From positions 1 to 64,000 of the forward strand of contig DATNNM010000009.1 of assembly GCA_035601835.1 (NCBI GenBank): DNA of 64,000 nt, read 5' to 3'. Positions 32,973-41,018 of this stretch are shown piece by piece. The notes beneath the pieces are model-generated. The model saw only the letters and a program-made list of their open reading frames with translations, had not been told where the DNA came from and did no database searches. A program made the position numbers and the translations under genes. Each line of letters opens with the position of its first letter. Within the stretch, counting starts at the first letter, position 1. This stretch comes from Candidatus Tumulicola sp. GTDB lineage: Bacteria; Vulcanimicrobiota; Vulcanimicrobiia; Eremiobacterales; Eremiobacteraceae.

Positions 32973-33264
32973 GCTATCGCGCGAATTTCGCCGCCGGCGA
33001 GCTGGATATCGTAGGCGGTCGCGGGGTCATCGATGTGCTGGCCACGTTGGAACCGTATCGGCCCCGAGAACGCCGACGGGTAGGTAAATTCCTTGAGCAC
33101 GATCCACTTCGTCGGCTTCCTGCCGGCGGCGAACTGCGCTTGGACATCTTCCGAGGCATGTCGAGCTCTTCCACGAAGGATTCCGGGGACCGCATTCGCG
33201 CGAGGACTCTTTGCACCGTTGCGCGGTTCATCATCTTTCGCGCTACGGGTTTGATTGTTGGCAT
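32969..33264 (-). CDS. tail-chaperone-position gene needing a -1 frameshift
   Basis: ATG 33264 overlaps the upstream TAA (TAATG). The first frame is MPTIKPVARKMMNRATVQRV, then LARMRSPESFVEELDMPRKMSK, after which it becomes Arg/Ser/Pro-rich shadow sequence; the -1 frame continues naturally as EDVQAQFAAGRKPTKWIVLK through YDIQLAGGEIRAIA to a TGA overlapping the next ATG. The 296 bases are one short of a multiple of three. The change must occur near 33135-33160. In many tailed phages a programmed -1 shift makes the two tail assembly chaperones just upstream of the tape measure gene, but no canonical slippery heptamer is evident here, so a mutation or assembly error is equally possible. Confidence 0.55.
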
Positions 33265-33509
33265 TACCGTGCTCGCTTTCCGAGTGCTTCCCACTCCGCA
33301 TCAAGGGCCTGAGAGTTCGTTTTGAATCGTTCAGAACGAAACAGCTGCGGCTTTCTAGCCTTGAGATCCGCGACCGCTTCCGCGGCGCCGTGGACCTCGC
33401 CGTGCTCGTCCATTGAAACCTTCGACCGCTCGATGAGAGCGATCATGTCGTGATCAACGAGCCCGGCTTCGATGGCCGCAGCTTTAATAGTTGCAAGAAT
33501 GTAGTCCAA
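33264..33509 (-). CDS. scaffold-like or minor structural phage protein, short
   Basis: An 81-residue helical protein: DYILATIKAAAIEAGLVDHDMIALIERSKVSMDEHGEVHG, then AAEAVADLKARKPQLF. The order helix, VDxDMIALI, DxxGEVxGxxEAVxxLKxxKPxLF resembles the C-terminal part of phage scaffold/GP20-like minor structural proteins. Compared with those (150-250 residues) it would lack the N-terminal coiled coil. The upstream 140 bases (33510-33652) contain no coding frame I trust, so it might be a deletion survivor. Confidence 0.55.
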   Translation of the reverse strand: MDYILATIKAAAIEAGLVDHDMIALIERSKVSMDEHGEVHGAAEAVADLKARKPQLFRSERFKTNSQALDAEWEALGKRAR

Positions 33510-33652
33510 GAGTTAGTACCTCTTCAAAAAAGAATGGAGCTCTAGGGGGAACCTGTGTGACTCACCAGCCCGGCGACGTGAGTCGTCCAGAGGGTACGCT
33601 TAACTGACTCCTTACTTCGAAGGAGACCGAGATGTTAGGCCTTCAGTGGCCT

Positions 33653-33838
33653 CTAGATTTTGCGCTTGCCGTGCGAAGAGGCCGCGATGTGTCCTGCGCC
33701 GTTGGCGACGACTACGAGCGCGTCGCGGATGTCAGCGAGAACTTCGATCACGACCTTGTTGAAGATTCTGTCACCGGTGGTCGAGTCCTCAACTTCGTCA
33801 AGCAGGGCTTTCTTAAGTCGCATTTTGCCGTTGGACAT
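33653..33838 (-). CDS. small phage protein
   Basis: ATG 33838 has GGAGG 9 bases upstream. The 61-residue product (MSNGKMRLKKALLDEVEDSTTGDRIFNKVVIEVLADIRDALVVV) looks like a structured alpha-helical protein; no family known. It is the only gene in the 470 bases between the terminase stop and the scaffold-like gene, where capsid and portal genes would be expected. Confidence 0.65.
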   Translation of the reverse strand: MSNGKMRLKKALLDEVEDSTTGDRIFNKVVIEVLADIRDALVVVANGAGHIAASSHGKRKI

Positions 33839-33985
33839 GAAGTGAAACCTCCGTTCCAGGAGACTTCTTGAACCATACTCATCTTGCCGTCCATGCCGAC
33901 TCGTAATCGGGCTCTTCGGCTCAATCGTGGGCGTCTGGACAACGGCATTGCCGCGCTCAAGCGCCCAGAGATTGCCGAGTAGCCC

Positions 33986-35491
33986 TTAGCGTCCGCCCGT
34001 CAAACCGACGATGCCCGGACCGCCGTAGTAGTCTGCGACGCTTTGAAGCTGTATTTGGGGACGCACGCGCTCCGGCAGCCAGTTGAGGGCCATGCTCGTT
34101 GTGTCAACCATGTCATCGTTTCGGCCGGCCGGGAAGCGAAGATGTTCGGAGATCCACTGCTCTAACCACGGTGCGCTCTTGGGAAGGTGAACTCGAGCAG
34201 CTTCGAAGTACGGAGTCGTAGCCACGGCGCGCGCGCCTTTGGATTGCGTTCTAACCTGGATCGGGATCACCGGAATCCCCGTATCGCGTTTCAATTCCGA
34301 GATCAGTGCGTACCCGGCCGCGGTCTCTTCAACGCACAGTGCGCTTGGCCTGAACTTGCTTTCGTAAAAAACGCGTCTTGCCACGTGCTTGAGGTCAGCG
34401 TATTGCACCTTGCCGCGCCAGACGTCGACTATGTAGTAATCGCGCCCGTTGGTGGCCCAGGTTGCGATCACCGACCAGTCATTTTGCACACCGGTCTTCC
34501 AGGCCGAGTCGCAGAATTGGACGACGAAAAGCCCGTCCGGCAAGCGATCGTATTCGAACCGCGGAGCGTTAGCGAACCACTCGCCCTTGAAGGTCAAACC
34601 GCTCTGCGGAGTCGGGTCGCATTGGTACTGCGCGTCGAATGCGCGCGTTCCCATCTCGACCTTCCTGCGTTCTAACTCCGCGCTCGACCAGCGGCCCGGC
34701 CACAGTGGTTCGCCCGACTTGCGCCCGAATGGGTCGCTTTCGTCATCAGTCGAAATTGCCGCAGCACGGAGCACCTTCCAGGCATCCGCATCAGGCGAAT
34801 CGGCGATCCGGCCGAAGACGTCGGTCATGGACCAGCGCGTACCGATCAAGACGACGGCTCCTCCCGGCTCGAGCCGCGGCATCAAGACCTCGCTGAACCA
34901 GGTCCAGGTCGTGTTTTGCTCGCTCTCTGAGGACGCGTCATGCTCGATGTCGTCGCACACGATGAGGTTCCCGCGAAAGCCCGTGACCTTTCCCTCGACG
35001 CCGATCGCGTAGAGGCCACCGCGCCCTGGCGTGACCGTCCACTGTCCGACCGCCGTCGAATCCGCTGATAGCTTGACTTGGAACGGGAAGCGCGAATCCT
35101 CGAAGAGCAGGCGCGTCTCTCGGCTATTTCGCTCGACGAGCGCCGCGCTGTTCGCCGTGAAGATCCCCTTGCGCGTTGAATCCTTGCCGAGGTACCAAGC
35201 CGCGAACAATTGGAGCAAGCGCGACTTGCCGTGCCCCGGGGGCAGATTGATGATCAGTCGCTTGAGTACGCCCGACTCGACTGCCTCGAGCAGCTCAGCG
35301 ATGCGAACGATGTGAGCCGGCGTTTGAAACTTGGAGTCCATGCGCCGACAAAAGGCGAGCAGATCGGTCTGGGCTGCGCGAAGCTCGATCATCTGTTGCG
35401 CCGCTGCGCGTGCCTTTGGGTTCGAGATGACGGCGCGCGCTCGCGCCGTAAGTTCGGGTTCAGATTTCAACCGGTAATCCTCGCGAGGCAA
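33986..35491 (-). CDS. terL: phage terminase large subunit
   Basis: A 501-residue DNA-packaging ATPase/nuclease. Walker A is LPPGHGKS (83-90), Walker B LIVCDDIEHD (176-185), coupling motif in VLIGTRWSMTDVFGRI. The nuclease half shows FCDSAWKTGVQNDWSVIATW, VEETAAGYALISELKRD and NDDMVDTTSMAL, which carry the metal-binding aspartates of Terminase_6-type enzymes. All motors appear intact, in contrast to the missing head genes. A probable small terminase lies upstream after a 470-base non-coding gap. Confidence 0.95.
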   Translation of the reverse strand: MPREDYRLKSEPELTARARAVISNPKARAAAQQMIELRAAQTDLLAFCRRMDSKFQTPAHIVRIAELLEAVESGVLKRLIINLPPGHGKSRLLQLFAAWYLGKDSTRKGIFTANSAALVERNSRETRLLFEDSRFPFQVKLSADSTAVGQWTVTPGRGGLYAIGVEGKVTGFRGNLIVCDDIEHDASSESEQNTTWTWFSEVLMPRLEPGGAVVLIGTRWSMTDVFGRIADSPDADAWKVLRAAAISTDDESDPFGRKSGEPLWPGRWSSAELERRKVEMGTRAFDAQYQCDPTPQSGLTFKGEWFANAPRFEYDRLPDGLFVVQFCDSAWKTGVQNDWSVIATWATNGRDYYIVDVWRGKVQYADLKHVARRVFYESKFRPSALCVEETAAGYALISELKRDTGIPVIPIQVRTQSKGARAVATTPYFEAARVHLPKSAPWLEQWISEHLRFPAGRNDDMVDTTSMALNWLPERVRPQIQLQSVADYYGGPGIVGLTGGR

Positions 35492-35961
35492 ATTCAGAAA
35501 ATTTTGGACCTTGCTCGAGGAGGGGGCACACCGCCTACCCGGGGCCTCATTTTGAGGTATACCCCCACCCCCTCTGACGTCGACGCCCGACTCTCCCGAT
35601 CGACGCGGCTCACCAGGCGGCGAGTGGACCTGGCCGAGTTGCCCGGCTCGGAGCCGCCGCCTAAGGTTGCCGGCGTGGGTCCGGCTTTACGGTCGTTAGA
35701 AGGAAGAGACGGGGGTACAAGCTGCGGGTATTTCACTGCGCGGCCGCACCTCAAACCTTGATGAACACAGGGATTGCCTACATGGCAGCGCCTGGCTAAC
35801 TGGCAAACGCGCATCATTCCGGCCTATCGCTCGAACATACGTTCGATGCGGATGGCCCTCCCTTGCGCTACCGAGGCCGCTGCGCGACGATTCCCCGTCC
35901 GGCTGTGGGGCACCGGGCCCGTCGCTTGAGCGCGCAAATCGGGCCCTTGCGCTTCGCGCGC
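35492..35961. other. non-coding gap between terminase genes
   Basis: No convincing gene is seen. The frames present are Arg/Pro/Ser-rich and lack ribosome-binding sites. The sequence contains a GGTATACC palindrome-like core followed by a C-run near 35560 and several GC-rich inverted stretches. It could contain the cos/pac site, as that often lies next to terminase genes, but nothing proves this. Confidence 0.4.
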
Positions 35962-36462
35962 TCAAGGCACGCTTTGCTCGACCAATTTCGTCCCCGGCAA
36001 GGCGCGCGTGCTCAGCTCGGCGGCCAGCGACTTCCAGTCCGCGGCATCGAGATCACCGATGAGCGCCAAGGTTCGAGCGTCGATCGCCACGTTCAAATTG
36101 CCGTGACCATCGCGCAATTGGCCGGTGAGCCTCGCTATGGCCAGCAGATTCTCACGCGATTCGCGGACCAATTTCGCTGCCGTGCCGCGATCTTTCTCGT
36201 CGATCGCCTGGCTCAGCAGCTCTTGCGTCGTCTGGGCCAACGCGCCAAGGCGATCTAGGATGCTTTCGGCGCCCTGCTCCTCGCGTGCCGTTTGCGCCCG
36301 AGCGAGCCGGGGGCCCAGATGGCTATCCCTGTGCCGCAGCACGGCGGCCGAGGTCAGCCCGTTCTTCTTCGCTATGCTCCGAATTGAATCGTTATTTGCT
36401 GCGATTGCGGCGTCGATGGACTTTCTCTCGATATGGTCGCAGACCGAGCAGCGTCGGGGCAA
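35962..36462 (-). CDS. probable terminase small subunit / HTH phage protein
   Basis: A 166-residue protein with C5-x2-C8 near the N-terminus (MPRRCSVCDHIERKSIDAAIAAN) followed by a helix-turn-helix-like stretch (DSIRSIAKKNGLTSAAVLRHRDSHL), then a long helical region (QTTQELLSQAIDEKDRGTAAKLVRESRENLLAIARLTGQL). DNA-binding N-terminus plus helical oligomerisation core and location upstream of terL fit a small terminase. The family itself is not certain. Confidence 0.65.
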   Translation of the reverse strand: MPRRCSVCDHIERKSIDAAIAANNDSIRSIAKKNGLTSAAVLRHRDSHLGPRLARAQTAREEQGAESILDRLGALAQTTQELLSQAIDEKDRGTAAKLVRESRENLLAIARLTGQLRDGHGNLNVAIDARTLALIGDLDAADWKSLAAELSTRALPGTKLVEQSVP

Positions 36463-36465
36463 CGC

Positions 36466-36771
36466 TTACTCCGCGTCCGGCCGCGCCCACGGCAGCTCAT
36501 TGTCTCCGGGCGCAAATGTCAGCTTGGCCACCTCGGCTACGATCGCGTCGACCTGATCAAGGAGTGCGACATCTTCGGCGCGAGGAAGATTCCATTTGCC
36601 CAGCCGCGCGCGCTGCAACCACGCTCGAAGCACCCAATCTAGGTCCAGGCCGGCGCGTCGAAAGTGATAGAGCGCCGCATGCGCGTTGCCCGGAAGGCCA
36701 TTCTCTGCCATTAGGTCCCGGATGAACGAGCCACGCAGGATTTCGGCTTTTTCGGCATGGGAAAAGCTCAT
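36466..36771 (-). CDS. hypothetical phage protein
   Basis: ATG 36771 is preceded by GAGGTGGGAG. The 101-residue product (MSFSHAEKAEILRGSFIRDL, then MAENGLPGNAHAALYHFRRAGLDLDWVLRAWLQRARLGKWNLP) seems helical; no family recognised. It lies between the DUF1376 replication gene and the small terminase gene with short gaps on both sides. Confidence 0.65.
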   Translation of the reverse strand: MSFSHAEKAEILRGSFIRDLMAENGLPGNAHAALYHFRRAGLDLDWVLRAWLQRARLGKWNLPRAEDVALLDQVDAIVAEVAKLTFAPGDNELPWARPDAE

Positions 36772-36790
36772 GCTCCCACCTCTCGGCCCA

Positions 36791-37549
36791 TCATGCGAGA
36801 TCCTCAAGGCGCGCGTCGCGGACGGACGGCGGATCCCAGCTGCGGTACTTCACCTCGCGGCGTGACCCATTGGGGCGTACCGGCAGGTCGTACTTTCCCT
36901 TGATCGCCGCCACCAAGTAGGCGGCCCGATTCTCAATCTTGGATCGTTTCGGAAGAAATTCAAGTTGGCGCCGGCACTCTAAGGGATCCTCACGCGCCAA
37001 CCGCTCAGCTGTCGGCCCGTCAACGCCGTCTGATACCAAGTCGCCCTTGATTTTTTCAAACTCAGCAGCAGCCTCGTCGCCTTCTTGTTGCTGCTCTTTT
37101 TCTGACTCTGTTTTTGCTCTGCTCTGCTTCTGTTCGCCATCTACACCTCTAATAGCTGAGCCACCCGCGTTGGAAATGGCTGAGCCATTTTGGCCTGCGT
37201 GGCTGCCCCATTTACCCTTGGCGCCCTTCTTACCAGACGCTTTGCGTTCTTGGTGACGCGCTGCCATGTCGGCGCGCTCGTCTTCTTGGCGAGCGTTTCT
37301 GAGCATGGTGTCGGAGCCTCGCTGGAACATCGCGGCTACGGCCGGCCAGGCCGCCGAGACTTCATCGATTGGGCGGCGAATCGCCAAGGCCACCTCTGCG
37401 GAATCATCGGGAATTGCGCCGTGTCGCCAAGAGTAACACAACATGTCGAAGTACAGCCCGCGCTCCGCGAGGCTCATTTTCATGACGGGCGGATCGTCCG
37501 TCCAGTCGCTGGTGTAAAATTTCATGTATGGGGCTCGAGTTTGGCTCAT
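36791..37549 (-). CDS. DUF1376 (YdaU-like) phage replication protein
   Basis: The 252-residue protein opens with the DUF1376 signature MKFYTSDWTDDPPVMKMSLAERGLYFDMLCYSW (residues 9-41), a winged-helix domain common in phage replication initiators. A low-complexity middle (ERKASGKKGAKGKWGSHAGQ, repeated Glu/Gln/Lys) links to a C-terminal segment with AERLAREDPLECRRQLEFLPKRSKIENRAAYLVAAIKGKY, like DnaD/primosomal C-termini. It likely recruits host helicase for phage replication. ATG overlaps the stop of the small HTH gene (ATGA). Confidence 0.85.
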   Translation of the reverse strand: MSQTRAPYMKFYTSDWTDDPPVMKMSLAERGLYFDMLCYSWRHGAIPDDSAEVALAIRRPIDEVSAAWPAVAAMFQRGSDTMLRNARQEDERADMAARHQERKASGKKGAKGKWGSHAGQNGSAISNAGGSAIRGVDGEQKQSRAKTESEKEQQQEGDEAAAEFEKIKGDLVSDGVDGPTAERLAREDPLECRRQLEFLPKRSKIENRAAYLVAAIKGKYDLPVRPNGSRREVKYRSWDPPSVRDARLEDLA

Positions 37550-37752
37550 GAATTGTGTCCGCTGAGCAGACGCTCGACCTCGCAGCGCGAGATCCGAATC
37601 GCCCGGCCGAACCGGAGCGCTCTGACTGTGCCAGCTGTGCCGGCGGCGATGTCTTCGTATAGCCGTGCCGGGCTTACGCGCAGGAGTGCGGCGGCCTCTG
37701 AAATCCGAAGGAAGTCGGGCGCATCAGACACTCTCGCCGCTGTCTTAGCCAT
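37546..37752 (-). CDS. small helix-turn-helix (HTH_17) protein
   Basis: A 68-residue MerR-like/excisionase-family domain: APDFLRISEAAALLRVSPARLYEDIAAGTAGTVRALRFGRAIRISRCEVERLLSG. It is related in form to the protein at 28101-28298. It is coupled to the replication gene and may be a phage early regulator. The 270 bases to its right (37753-38022) contain no gene I trust. Confidence 0.8.
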   Translation of the reverse strand: MAKTAARVSDAPDFLRISEAAALLRVSPARLYEDIAAGTAGTVRALRFGRAIRISRCEVERLLSGHNS

Positions 37753-38022
37753 ATGGTTGAACCACCGTTTTGTAGATCGAGAAAAAGAGATGACCCGCCC
37801 CCAGGAGAGCGGGTCACTGTGACGCGGAAAGGGCGCACACCGCTACCGCCGGGGTGCCGTTACGGCGGAATCTTGAGACGGATCCCTCGGCGCGCTGCGC
37901 CATTCGACGTCGGGCGTCAAGAGGCGGATTTCGGGGCGCCGGCCGTCGCGTTCTGAACCATGCGGTTCGTCTAGATTCACATGACGATCAGTGCTCCTGG
38001 GTCGAATAATCAGACTCATATC

Positions 38023-38256
38023 TCAAACCTCCGCTATTTCTGCACACACAGCCAGGTCGCGCCACTGATGCCCTAGGACGGCTACAAACCGCTCTCGGGC
38101 TTCGGGACTTGGCTCGTACTTAAGCAACTCGATCCTGCTGATCAGAGACTGGCTCACACCCACACGTAGAGCGAGTTGCATCTGGCTGAGGCCTAGGGCT
38201 TCGCGCACGAGACGCAACATCGTCACGGGTGGAGTTTCTGACGCGCTCATCAACAT
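38023..38256 (-). CDS. XRE-family transcriptional regulator
   Basis: A 77-residue protein consisting of one XRE helix-turn-helix: TMLRLVREALGLSQMQLALRVGVSQSLISRIELLKYEPSPEARERF. ATG 38256 follows the stop of the upstream gene directly (TAGATG); ATG 38250 is possible. It is a candidate phage repressor or Cro-like protein. The three CCGG-spaced repeats at 39181-39357 upstream of the operon are possible binding sites. Confidence 0.85.
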   Translation of the reverse strand: MLMSASETPPVTMLRLVREALGLSQMQLALRVGVSQSLISRIELLKYEPSPEARERFVAVLGHQWRDLAVCAEIAEV

Positions 38257-39120
38257 CTATCCTGTTACCCCATTATAGCAAATGGGGGGTGTTATTTCGT
38301 CAGCGCCGCCGTTGACGGCATGCTCATGCCGCGGCAACCGCGAAAGCGGATGAACTGCCAGGTCGCGCTGGCACAGCCGTCCTAGGATGTAGTCGTTCTT
38401 CCCGGGGTAGGGCATCACCACGCCGGACTTGCGCCTCGGATCGCGGTTCCCGTCATTGTTGGGGCGCATCAGCCCGACTGTTTCGGGATCGACGTAGTCG
38501 TGTCGGCGCCGCTCGGCTGCAAGTAGTCGCGCTTTGCGAGCTGCCGACGCTTCGTCTGCCGTTCTGAAGCGCCATGCGCTGTTCTTCACCTTGAGCAGGC
38601 ACTCGTTCACAGCGGCCTGCACCGCTTCACCGATATGTCCCAGCGCGTCAAATTCATGACTGAGTACACCGAACACGACCGGTCCGCCGAGGCGTTCGAC
38701 GTACTGAAGCAACTCTGTGACGGCCTCGGGAACAACGAGCCAATTGCCTCGGCCGATATTTCCGAAGTCGGCCGTTGCCCACCCAAATCTCGTGGGCAAT
38801 GCGTGTCTGGAAAATCGATACTTTGTAGAGCACCCTTCACAGCGAATCAGAAAGGCTCGGCCTTCAAAGACTAGTCGCCAGGGCGGTTTGAGCAAACCGA
38901 AACCCATCAAGCGCTTGCAGCCAGCGCAAACAAACGCATTAAGCGCCGCAAGACCCACCCGAATGCGCGACCAGCGATCGGCTCTGCGCTGGGAAACGCA
39001 CGAGTCCAGGCTCCCCCAAAGCCTGAGAGTTGTCTCGAGTGTTTGGTCGGGTCTTGTCATGAGTTCTAAACGATGCCGGAATGCGATATCTAAAAACCGA
39101 TTCGGCTGACCTAGGCGCAT
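38257..39120 (-). CDS. hypothetical zinc-ribbon protein of prophage
   Basis: A 287-residue protein with a zinc ribbon formed by C65-x2-C68 (VCAGCKRLMGFG) and C94-x2-C97 (RCEGCSTKYRF). A helical region follows (VQAAVNECLLKVKNSAWRFRTADEASAARKARLLAAERRR), then a charged tail. GGAG lies 9 bases before ATG 39120. It is the first gene of the leftward phage early operon. Family not recognised; the ribbon suggests nucleic-acid contact. Confidence 0.65.
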   Translation of the reverse strand: MRLGQPNRFLDIAFRHRLELMTRPDQTLETTLRLWGSLDSCVSQRRADRWSRIRVGLAALNAFVCAGCKRLMGFGLLKPPWRLVFEGRAFLIRCEGCSTKYRFSRHALPTRFGWATADFGNIGRGNWLVVPEAVTELLQYVERLGGPVVFGVLSHEFDALGHIGEAVQAAVNECLLKVKNSAWRFRTADEASAARKARLLAAERRRHDYVDPETVGLMRPNNDGNRDPRRKSGVVMPYPGKNDYILGRLCQRDLAVHPLSRLPRHEHAVNGGADEITPPICYNGVTG

Positions 39121-39180
39121 GGGCTTCAGCTCCGGAGAGCCGCCGTAAACGAAAAACCAGCGGCTAACTCGCCACTGGCC

Positions 39181-39357
39181 TCACCGGCTTGACCGGAGTA
39201 TCGCCCCACCCTCGCTCACCGGCTTGACCGGGGTATCGCGGAGGGTGACGGCCCCGGCATGAAGGGACCGTTTTACCGTCGGTTACGCCACGTCAGGTTC
39301 ACCCGATCTCCCCTGGGGTTGATCGCTCATCGTTCACCGGCTAGACCGGCGTGTCGC
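39181..39357. repeat. three copies of a 24-bp motif with CCGG-N5-CCGG core
   Basis: TCACCGGCTTGACCGG followed by (A/G/C)GT(A/G)TCGC occurs at 39181-39204, 39216-39239 and, with CTAGA in place of CTTGA, 39334-39357. CCGG boxes on each side of a 5-base spacer make each copy a small inverted repeat. A weaker relative lies near 39806-39825. They lie upstream of the leftward phage operon in the otherwise gene-free 39121-39570 stretch, so operators or replication iterons are likely. Confidence 0.7.
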
Positions 39358-39570
39358 GACGAGTTTCGGTGGCGCTCCCTTGGTCAATTCTATTTTAGCA
39401 CAATGCGTCAAGGGGTTCCCAGAATGTTCTCTCTGGATCACGCGCGCGCGCCGGCGCGGCTCCGCTTTTTGGGCTACATGACAGGACGTACGCCGGCCGC
39501 CCCGTTGTTTCATTGTGCATGCCTGTGGACAAATATGAGTCCACGAATAAGATGGCCCGGCGCCGGTGCT
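39358..39570. promoter_or_regulatory. AT-richer non-coding stretch upstream of phage early operon
   Basis: This part of the 39121-39570 gap has no convincing gene. The relatively AT-rich TCTATTTTAGCACAAT at about 39388-39403 stands out, with TTGACG on the minus strand at 39405-39410. Spacing to a -10 is not ideal, so a promoter is suspected rather than shown. Confidence 0.3.
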
Positions 39571-39786
39571 TCATGCCTGGCGGGCGTCGATGAACTCTTC
39601 GAACTCCTCGTCGGTCTTGAAAACGCGACCCTCGATCAACGGCAGTTGAAGCTGGCCATGGATACGCCTGTAGTGCTGCGCGAAGGCGCTAGGGTTTGGC
39701 CAAAAGCGTTCTGCAGAGTCGACGTCGCAACGGTCGCAGATGATCAGACCTATTTCGTCGATCGAACAGCCGCGTGCCCTCGTCAT
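39571..39786 (-). CDS. small C2H2-type zinc-finger protein
   Basis: A 71-residue protein with C17-x2-C20 and H38-x4-H43 (ICDRCDVDSAERFWPNPSAF, then AQHYRRIHGQ), the ligand pattern of a prokaryotic C2H2 finger, followed by an acidic tail (KTDEEFEEFIDARQA). Prokaryotic C2H2 proteins are mostly transcription regulators. It is isolated between the repeat region and an unknown gene on the same strand. Confidence 0.65.
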   Translation of the reverse strand: MTRARGCSIDEIGLIICDRCDVDSAERFWPNPSAFAQHYRRIHGQLQLPLIEGRVFKTDEEFEEFIDARQA

Positions 39787-39837
39787 CGTTTCTGCCTCAG
39801 GTCGCGGCCGGCTAGGTTGACCGGCGTAAGCAAACTA

Positions 39838-40155
39838 TTATCGCGCTAGCCTGGCCCGGTGAAACGCCGCGGTACCCATGACCCACTTCATCGAGGTCGG
39901 GTCGTCTGCGCGCAGCTCGTCCGTCCACAACGCGGCTTCGAGATGAAGCCCGAACTGCCGCACGACTTCCCGAGCCGGGGCGCTGGCTAGTAGACGCTCG
40001 TTGATCGCTTTCAGGACCGGCAACGAAACACAGATGGCGTCTCTGGCGCGCGCCACTCCGCCATTGGGGTCGGCTTCCCCGCCCATCGCACAGTGAATGC
40101 GCAGGAGTTCGCCGCCGGCGTACAGCCCTCGCTCATGAACTGCTTGATCCAACAT
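39838..40155 (-). CDS. hypothetical protein
   Basis: ATG 40155 has GGAAG 9 bases upstream and avoids overlap with the divergent toxin gene; a longer frame to 40374 exists but is antisense to it. The 105-residue protein (MLDQAVHERGLYAGGELLRI, then CVSLPVLKAINERLLASAPAREVVRQFGLHLEAALWTDELRA) looks alpha-helical. No family recognised. It is divergent from the PIN-like gene and could be its antitoxin only by position; the expected DUF433 fold is not evident. Confidence 0.55.
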   Translation of the reverse strand: MLDQAVHERGLYAGGELLRIHCAMGGEADPNGGVARARDAICVSLPVLKAINERLLASAPAREVVRQFGLHLEAALWTDELRADDPTSMKWVMGTAAFHRARLAR

Positions 40156-40296
40156 GATGTCGCTTCCGCCTCCGTGTCTACTATTTTTCTCGGGTCGGAT
40201 AAATCGGTCCTTGTCGCGCAATCCTTTGCGGACTCGCGAGGGCGGTAGGGTGTCGCACAAGGAGTCGTTTACGATGCTGTCGCGAAAGAGGGAACA

Positions 40297-40767
40297 GTGG
40301 CCAACTTTCTGATCGACAACTGCTGTAACCATCTCGCCGAAGCGTTCCGAGGACATCGGATGTTCCGGTTGCATGATGTCGGCCTGCAGGAAACGGCCGG
40401 GGACGAGCAGATCGCGGAGGCGGCGAGCAACCGGGAAGCGATCATTGTCACGGAGAACAAGAAAGACTTCACTAGGATCATGCGTGAACGTGCATCACGG
40501 AGCGGCGGCCCGAAACTTGATTGTCGCGACGGGCGTGGTGTACTACGTGTCTCGAACGGCGCGCGACATATCGACCTACTGGACATAGCGCGCCGTATGA
40601 AGTTGAACGGCATTCTTGTAGATTGGGAGGACGTCGGCGATTACAATCTTTGTGTGAACGTTGGGCGCGATCCGCGGACCGTTTCGAGCACGCCGATGGC
40701 CCGATGCGCCACCTGCCTCCGGCAGCAGAGCGCATGGCCGCGAGCGCGCGAGTTGGGCTTGATCTAG
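40297..40767 (+). CDS. PIN-like DUF5615 (Mut7-C type) protein, putative toxin
   Basis: GTG 40297 follows GAGGG by 5 bases. Residues 1-115 match DUF5615: MANFLIDNCCNHLAEAFRGH, the (D/E)EQIAEAASNREAIIVTENKKDF motif and the end LLDIARRMKLNGILVDWED. LIDN and TENKKDF supply the acidic positions of a PIN-like nuclease. Family members are usually toxins with a DUF433 antitoxin, which I do not find. The last 35 residues may be non-family sequence. Confidence 0.75.
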   Translation: MANFLIDNCCNHLAEAFRGHRMFRLHDVGLQETAGDEQIAEAASNREAIIVTENKKDFTRIMRERASRSGGPKLDCRDGRGVLRVSNGARHIDLLDIARRMKLNGILVDWEDVGDYNLCVNVGRDPRTVSSTPMARCATCLRQQSAWPRARELGLI

Positions 40768-40826
40768 CCCGCGACCTCGCTTTTGCGGTGCGCTACGTTG
40801 GAGGATCATTTGGGAGGAGACTTGCT

Positions 40827-41018
40827 TTGGCTGACATTGACAAACTACACAACACCATGGCGCGACTGCTTTTCGTTCGCATCGGCAACGATGTTACCCT
40901 CAGATTTCGCTCAGGCCAAGAAGTCGTCGGCCGAATTGAAAGAGTTGACGATGAGATGGTCGTGTTGAGGGGTATGGGGGTCTATCGGGTCGAGGAGGTT
41001 GCAGGAGTAGAGCCATAG
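40827..41018 (+). CDS. small Sm/SH3-like protein
   Basis: TTG 40827 is chosen because a strong GGGAGGAG lies 7 bases upstream; longer in-frame starts overlap the previous gene and lack sites. The 63-residue product (ADIDKLHNTMARLLFVRIGN, then DVTLRFRSGQEVVGRIERVDDEMVVLRG) resembles a small beta barrel of Sm/SH3 type. Its end overlaps the proposed start of the next gene by 4 bases. Confidence 0.6.
   Translation: MADIDKLHNTMARLLFVRIGNDVTLRFRSGQEVVGRIERVDDEMVVLRGMGVYRVEEVAGVEP

Noticed and set aside
33748-33960. 70-codon minus-strand frame between terminase and tape measure
   Set aside because: Overlaps the better-supported gene at 33653-33838 in another frame and is Arg/Pro-rich.
35494-35817. 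107-codon minus-strand frame between terminase subunits
   Set aside because: Arg/Pro/Ser-rich, no ribosome-binding site; region left as non-coding.
40156-40374. N-terminal extension of the 39838-40155 gene
   Set aside because: Antisense to the start of the DUF5615 gene; a good internal ATG with an RBS exists at 40155.
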